The translations under genes were made by a program, and so were the position numbers. 10,280 bases of DNA from JAGLTN01 sp035403325 (lineage in GTDB: Bacteria; Planctomycetota; Phycisphaerae; Sedimentisphaerales; Anaerobacaceae): the NCBI GenBank assembly GCA_964492365.1, contig CAZBKA010000104.1, positions 1-10,280 of the forward strand, written 5' to 3'. Below, one piece after another: positions 6,712 to 10,280 of the stretch. Under the pieces are notes generated by a model, which worked only from the letters and a program-made list of their open reading frames with translations, did not search any database and had not been told where the DNA came from. Numbering within the stretch: the first letter of the stretch is position 1; every line of letters starts with the position of its first letter.

Positions 6712-8256
6712 ATGAAATTGCGGGAAAAATCATTAATTGCAACACTGATCCTCGTTTTGTTTTCAACGTCTTTGTATGCGGATCTCGTAATAACTGAGGT
6801 AATGGGCCGCAGCACTATTACCACAGCGCGGATGGACTGGTGGGAACTGACCAATACCGGGGTTTCGGCGATAGATTTATCTGGTTACAGCTGGGGTGAT
6901 CGTGCTAATCCTGGAGTTAATGTATTCGGCCCAGTTATAATCGGGCCCGGCGAGTCAATAATTATCATAGACAGTACATCATCGGCAATGATAACAACAT
7001 GGAGAGGCATCTGGGGGCTTGATTCGAATGTTCAGGTCATTGGAATGACTTTTAGCAACGGATTAGGGGGCGATGACCGGGTTTTGCTGTTTAATACCTC
7101 AAACCAGCAGGTAACTGTTAGTTCTTACACCAATCAGCCCGACGGATTATCTGCGGTTTTCGGAGCCGACGCATCTTTTCTTGGTTATAGTCAGTTGGGT
7201 TCTTTCGGTTCATGGCAGGCAACGGGTTTTGGTGATGTTGCTTCGCCAGGTATTGCTATTTTTAATCAGCAGGAGGTGACATTCGAGCGGAAAATTTTCT
7301 GGACGGATAAAGAAAATCCTCCCGTTTCAAAAATACAAAGGATTAATAGTGACTGTAATGGTATAGAAAATATTCTAACAGTTGCTGACGGGCTGAATGC
7401 GCCGAGAGGAATAGACATAGATTTTTCAAAAGAGTTGATGTACTGGACTGGTACAGGAAACCAGGCCATCTATCGAGCAAAACTAGATGGTTCGGAAAGA
7501 ACTGTTTTGCTGAGTATTTCCGCCTTTACAGGATTAGCAGATCTGGAGCTTGATTTATTAAATGGCTACATCTACTACAGCGAATCTATACCGGGAACAA
7601 TTTCAAGAATACCAATTGAAGGCGGAACACCCGAAATTATCGTAAATACAGGTAAGAGCCCTTATTATTTTGATCTGGACATCGTAAATAATTATATCTA
7701 TTACAGCGAAATCAATAGTCCTGTCATTTGGAGGTATAGTACGGTCGATGGCAACGAAACAGCCCTGGTCACAAATCAGCAGGAGGTGCGTGACATTGAA
7801 ATTGACTTAAATGCTGGTAAATTGTACTTCAATGACAGTGTAGCACATACTGTAAATGTTGCCGATATCGATGGAAACAATGTCCAGCAACTTTATGACG
7901 CTAACAATACCACCAATCTTAACAGGCCTCACGGGTTAGTAATCGATTTTGAAAATAATATGCTCTACTGGACAGACGCAGAAACACACTTAATCTGCAA
8001 AGCACCAACGGACGGCTCGGGGCCGGTTGAAGTTGTTGTCACTGCGGCTGATACCACAGAGCCTTGGGAAATGGTAATATATCTCGGCGATGCTGACATA
8101 AACCGTGATTATAAATGCAATCTGGAAGACTTCGCCTTGCTGGCAAAGCAGTGGCAAAACATAAATTGTGATACCTGCATGGGCGCTGACCTGACAAATG
8201 ATGGAAACGTGGATGCCAATGACCTGGCAAAATTAGCAAATTATTGGTTAAAGTGA
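6712..8256 (+). CDS. Exported lamin-tail / YWTD propeller / dockerin protein
   Basis: This 514-residue secreted protein has a clear signal peptide (1-23, ending L-Y-A). A lamin-tail-like (LTD) beta-sandwich follows at about 24-185, with the typical opening VITEVMG, WWELTNTG, and the stretch IDLSGYSWGD. Six YWTD-type blade motifs then appear at about 194-199 (KIFWTD), 243-246 (MYWTG), 286-291 and 328-333 (YIYYSE twice), 370-375 (KLYFND) and 417-422 (MLYWTD). The 41-49 residue spacing fits one complete six-bladed LDL-receptor-type propeller. The C-terminus (460-514) is dockerin-like, with two Asp/Asn calcium-loop segments (D460-A-D-I-N-R-D and A-D-L-T-N-D-G-N-V-D) and final WLK. The likely job is binding at the cell surface or in the matrix; no catalytic residues are recognisable. 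No cohesin gene is in the window. Domain calls rest on motif recognition, with LTD and propeller more secure than any function. Confidence 0.87.
   Translation: MKLREKSLIATLILVLFSTSLYADLVITEVMGRSTITTARMDWWELTNTGVSAIDLSGYSWGDRANPGVNVFGPVIIGPGESIIIIDSTSSAMITTWRGIWGLDSNVQVIGMTFSNGLGGDDRVLLFNTSNQQVTVSSYTNQPDGLSAVFGADASFLGYSQLGSFGSWQATGFGDVASPGIAIFNQQEVTFERKIFWTDKENPPVSKIQRINSDCNGIENILTVADGLNAPRGIDIDFSKELMYWTGTGNQAIYRAKLDGSERTVLLSISAFTGLADLELDLLNGYIYYSESIPGTISRIPIEGGTPEIIVNTGKSPYYFDLDIVNNYIYYSEINSPVIWRYSTVDGNETALVTNQQEVRDIEIDLNAGKLYFNDSVAHTVNVADIDGNNVQQLYDANNTTNLNRPHGLVIDFENNMLYWTDAETHLICKAPTDGSGPVEVVVTAADTTEPWEMVIYLGDADINRDYKCNLEDFALLAKQWQNINCDTCMGADLTNDGNVDANDLAKLANYWLK
7264..7278 (+). repeat. 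15-base internal direct repeat, copy 1 (SD-like)
   Basis: AATCAGCAGGAGGTG here recurs exactly at 7774-7788, 510 bases away and in the same frame, encoding NQQEV both times. It joins the lamin-tail domain to the propeller. It contains AGGAGGTG, a strong Shine-Dalgarno-like string inside a gene, but no start codon follows at a productive spacing in any frame. Confidence 0.85.
7774..7788 (+). repeat. 15-base internal direct repeat, copy 2 (SD-like)
   Basis: This is the second exact copy of the sequence at 7264-7278, again encoding NQQEV, here between the fourth and fifth propeller blade motifs. A looser relative, AACCAGCAGGT encoding NQQV, occurs near 7103. The only nearby GTG is 3 bases away in the same frame, too close for initiation. 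Confidence 0.85.
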
Positions 8257-8306
8257 TAATCAGGTGTTTTCTGATTTCCAAAAAAGCGTCACCAGGAAGT
8301 AATAAC

Positions 8307-8326
8307 AAAGAATTGGCCAATTCTTT
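8307..8326. repeat. Perfect 20-base palindrome upstream of the ABC-F gene
   Basis: AAAGAATTGGCCAATTCTTT is a perfect palindrome with no spacer, centred between 8316 and 8317. It lies about 51 bases after the dockerin-protein stop and 48-67 bases before the ABC-F ATG. As RNA it gives an 8-bp stem with a GGCC loop followed by one further T and GTGTAC, so it may be a weak terminator of the upstream gene. Equally, a spacer-free palindrome just upstream of a promoter looks like a dimeric regulator site. The sequence cannot decide between these. Confidence 0.6.
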
Positions 8327-8361
8327 TGTGTACTTGGGCTGGTAATTTGTTTTCCAGTCTG

Positions 8362-8367
8362 TATAAT
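8362..8367 (+). promoter_or_regulatory. Consensus -10 box implying a leaderless ABC-F transcript
   Basis: TATAAT is followed by six bases and then the ATG at 8374, so the usual start site 7 bases after the box falls on the A of the ATG. There is no Shine-Dalgarno sequence before this ATG, which agrees with leaderless initiation. A -35 box is poor: CTGGTA (8339-8344) at 17-base spacing matches only 3 of 6, and TTGGGC (8334-8339) is too distant. Confidence 0.5.
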
Positions 8368-8373
8368 GGCCCG

Positions 8374-10280
8374 ATGCCAATTTTGACGCTCAATGACATA
8401 CATTTGAATTTCGGTGCCGAAGTAATCTTCGAGAAGCTGAATATACAGATATACCCAACCGACAAGGTTGGGCTGGTGGGGCCTAATGGCTGTGGTAAAA
8501 CTACACTGCTGAAAATAATTCTCGGCCAACTCGACTATGATCTGGGGCAGGTGAACAAAAGAAACTCAATAAAGATAGGGTATTTGCCTCAGGAACCGAC
8601 TTTTACTGACGAAAAAACAATATTGGAGCAGCTTCACAGCAGCGCAGAAGACTTACTGGCAATGCAGCAACAGATTCGTGAGACAGCTGAAAAAATCAGC
8701 CATCTGCAGGGCTCCCAGCAAAAAGAGGCTATGCTGCAATATGATCGGCTCAATCACGAATTCGAACTGGCTGGAGGCTATGATTTCGAAACCCGTGTAA
8801 AAGAGATAACTGCCGGTCTGGGCATCAGTGAAGAACATTATGGTCTAAAACCTTCACAGCTCTCAGGAGGTCAGCTATCGCGACTTGGTTTGGCAAAGGT
8901 ACTGCTTTCAAATGCAAATCTGCTTTTGCTGGATGAGCCTACAAACCATCTCGACTGGAACGCTACCATTTGGCTTGAAAAATTTCTGCGAGCTTTCCCC
9001 CACGCTGTGCTGGTTGTGAGCCATGACCGATTCCTGCTCGACAGGGTAGTAAAAAAGATTATCGATATTGACCAGCATCAGAGTAAAACATACACTGGCA
9101 ATTATTCCAGTTACCGGGAACAAAAAGAGCTTCAAAAACTCGAATTTGACCGACAGCAAAAACAACGCAGTGAATTTGTAGAAAAGACCCGCGATTTTGT
9201 CGCCCGGAACCGGAACTTCAAAGGCATGCAGAAAGTTGCTCGCGGCAGAGAAAAGCAACTCGACCGATTGTTAAAAGAAAACCCCGACTATCTAACAAAA
9301 CAAAGGCACCACAGGAACCTTACTTTTGACTTTGCCGAAGTTCAGGACAAAGGCCAACGAATTGATATAATAATCCACTGTTGTAACGTAACAAAAAGAT
9401 TCGGTGATATAACGCTCTTCGAGAATCTGCGTCTGGAACTTTATACCGGTCAAAAACTGGCTATCATCGGTCCTAACGGCAGCGGCAAAACAACTCTGCT
9501 AAAAATAGTTCTCGATAAAGAACCACCGACTACAGGCGAAGTAAAAATTAAAAGAAACATGACAATAGGCTACCTTGATCAGTCCGGTTTGGAACTCAAC
9601 AATGAAAACGACGTTGTTGAAGAGGCACGATCGGTTGTCCCCGATATGGGTATCGAAAAAGTTCGTTCTGCGTTGGGCCAATTCCTGTTCTCAAAAAATG
9701 ATGTCTTTAAAAAAGTCGCAGATCTCTCCGGCGGCGAAAGAAATCGTCTTGCGCTATGCAAAATCGTGTTGGCAAAACCAGAAATACTGGTACTCGACGA
9801 GCCTACTAACCACCTTGATATCCCCAGCATCGAAGCTCTTGAAAACGCTCTGGAAAATTACGCTGGCACTGTTATTGTTGTAAGCCATGACCGATTTTTC
9901 GTTGACCGCGTCGCAGATAAAATGCTTATTATCGGCGCCGACAAAACAGGCAAAAGAGCAATCGGCCAACATGAGTTTATTGATGGCTCATTCAGCAAAT
10001 ACCAGGAAATACTCGAAAACAGAGAAGCACAGGGGCAGGACAAAAAACCATCAACAAATGCCAAACCAAAACGGGCTAATAAAGATTCTGCCAAGGGCCC
10101 GGCACCGGTTGAACTGAAAAAATTCAATACCTGGCCTATAGAAAAAATAGAATCCGAAATTGAAGAAACTGAGGTTAAAATAGAAACCGAAAAGGGAAAA
10201 TTCGCCTTGGAAGAAATCTACACCAATCATAAAAAACTGCTCAGCTTGCAGGCAGAGGTGGATAAGTTGAATGAACACCT
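8374..10280 (+). CDS. ABC-F family ATPase (partial, continues past the right edge)
   Basis: This soluble protein with tandem ATPase domains has no membrane segments, so it is a ribosome-acting ABC-F factor rather than a transporter. There are 635 full codons without a stop. Domain 1 has Walker A GPNGCGKTT (36-44), signature LSGGQ (163-167), Walker B LLLLDEP (183-189) with NHLD, and switch SHDRF (216-220). A basic, charged linker follows (about 235-330). Domain 2 has GPNGSGKTT (366-374), LSGGE (451-455), ILVLDEP (471-477) with NHLD, and SHDRF (504-508). All catalytic residues are present, including E188 and E476. After about 550 comes a Lys/Pro/Ala-rich stretch, then a Glu/Lys-rich coiled coil to the window edge, resembling the C-terminal extension of Uup, YdiF or YheS. 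The subfamily is not resolved; housekeeping function is likelier than antibiotic resistance, but that is inference. The start has no Shine-Dalgarno sequence. Confidence 0.93.
   Translation, partial: MPILTLNDIHLNFGAEVIFEKLNIQIYPTDKVGLVGPNGCGKTTLLKIILGQLDYDLGQVNKRNSIKIGYLPQEPTFTDEKTILEQLHSSAEDLLAMQQQIRETAEKISHLQGSQQKEAMLQYDRLNHEFELAGGYDFETRVKEITAGLGISEEHYGLKPSQLSGGQLSRLGLAKVLLSNANLLLLDEPTNHLDWNATIWLEKFLRAFPHAVLVVSHDRFLLDRVVKKIIDIDQHQSKTYTGNYSSYREQKELQKLEFDRQQKQRSEFVEKTRDFVARNRNFKGMQKVARGREKQLDRLLKENPDYLTKQRHHRNLTFDFAEVQDKGQRIDIIIHCCNVTKRFGDITLFENLRLELYTGQKLAIIGPNGSGKTTLLKIVLDKEPPTTGEVKIKRNMTIGYLDQSGLELNNENDVVEEARSVVPDMGIEKVRSALGQFLFSKNDVFKKVADLSGGERNRLALCKIVLAKPEILVLDEPTNHLDIPSIEALENALENYAGTVIVVSHDRFFVDRVADKMLIIGADKTGKRAIGQHEFIDGSFSKYQEILENREAQGQDKKPSTNAKPKRANKDSAKGPAPVELKKFNTWPIEKIESEIEETEVKIETEKGKFALEEIYTNHKKLLSLQAEVDKLNEH

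Noticed and set aside
8258..8276. Hairpin AATCAG-N7-CTGATT just after the dockerin-protein stop
   Set aside because: The stem is short and AT-rich and is followed by TCCAAAAAAG rather than a T-run, so it is not a convincing terminator.
8908..9258. 116-codon open frame on the minus strand
   Set aside because: It is antisense to the ABC-F Walker B and linker region; the frame is a by-product of the sense codons.
1..10280. Mobile element, CRISPR array, defence island or phage genes
   Set aside because: No transposase, integrase, regularly spaced repeats, terminal repeats or defence-type proteins were found; all long genes belong to common chromosomal families.

Overview
The window is an ordinary chromosomal segment of about 42% G+C (estimated by eye) from a bacterium. 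It most resembles a member of the Planctomycetota, probably class Phycisphaerae. The main clue is the exported protein at 6712-8256, which ends in a dockerin-like Asp/Asn calcium-loop repeat finishing in a W-L-K tail, a C-terminus common in that class; an exported rhamnosidase-like hydrolase fits the same lifestyle. The assignment is inference, because there is no rRNA or other phylogenetic marker here.

Layout, left to right: a tRNA-Leu(CAG) gene on the minus strand with its own promoter; an MscS-family mechanosensitive channel gene on the minus strand; a 209-base divergent intergenic region with promoters in both directions and an inverted repeat over the plus-strand -35 box; a two-gene plus-strand operon for an exported DUF4139 protein and a large GH78-like (alpha-L-rhamnosidase-like) glycosidase; a convergent junction of only 26 bases; a minus-strand pheA gene (bifunctional chorismate mutase/prephenate dehydratase); a second divergent region of about 229 bases; a plus-strand gene for an exported lamin-tail / six-bladed YWTD propeller / dockerin protein; and a plus-strand ABC-F ATPase gene that runs off the right edge.

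The genes do not form one pathway. The tRNA, pheA and ABC-F genes are housekeeping (translation and phenylalanine synthesis), and MscS is an osmotic safety valve. The DUF4139-GH78 pair and the dockerin protein are cell-envelope or extracellular products, probably linked to polysaccharide use or surface assembly. No mobile element, CRISPR array, phage gene or toxin-antitoxin module is visible, and no gap without a gene exceeds 300 bases. I found no convincing undescribed multi-gene system. The points most worth checking are the apparently leaderless ABC-F start placed exactly downstream of a consensus -10 box with a 20-base palindrome nearby, the DUF4139-GH78 operon, and the unusual domain set of the dockerin protein.
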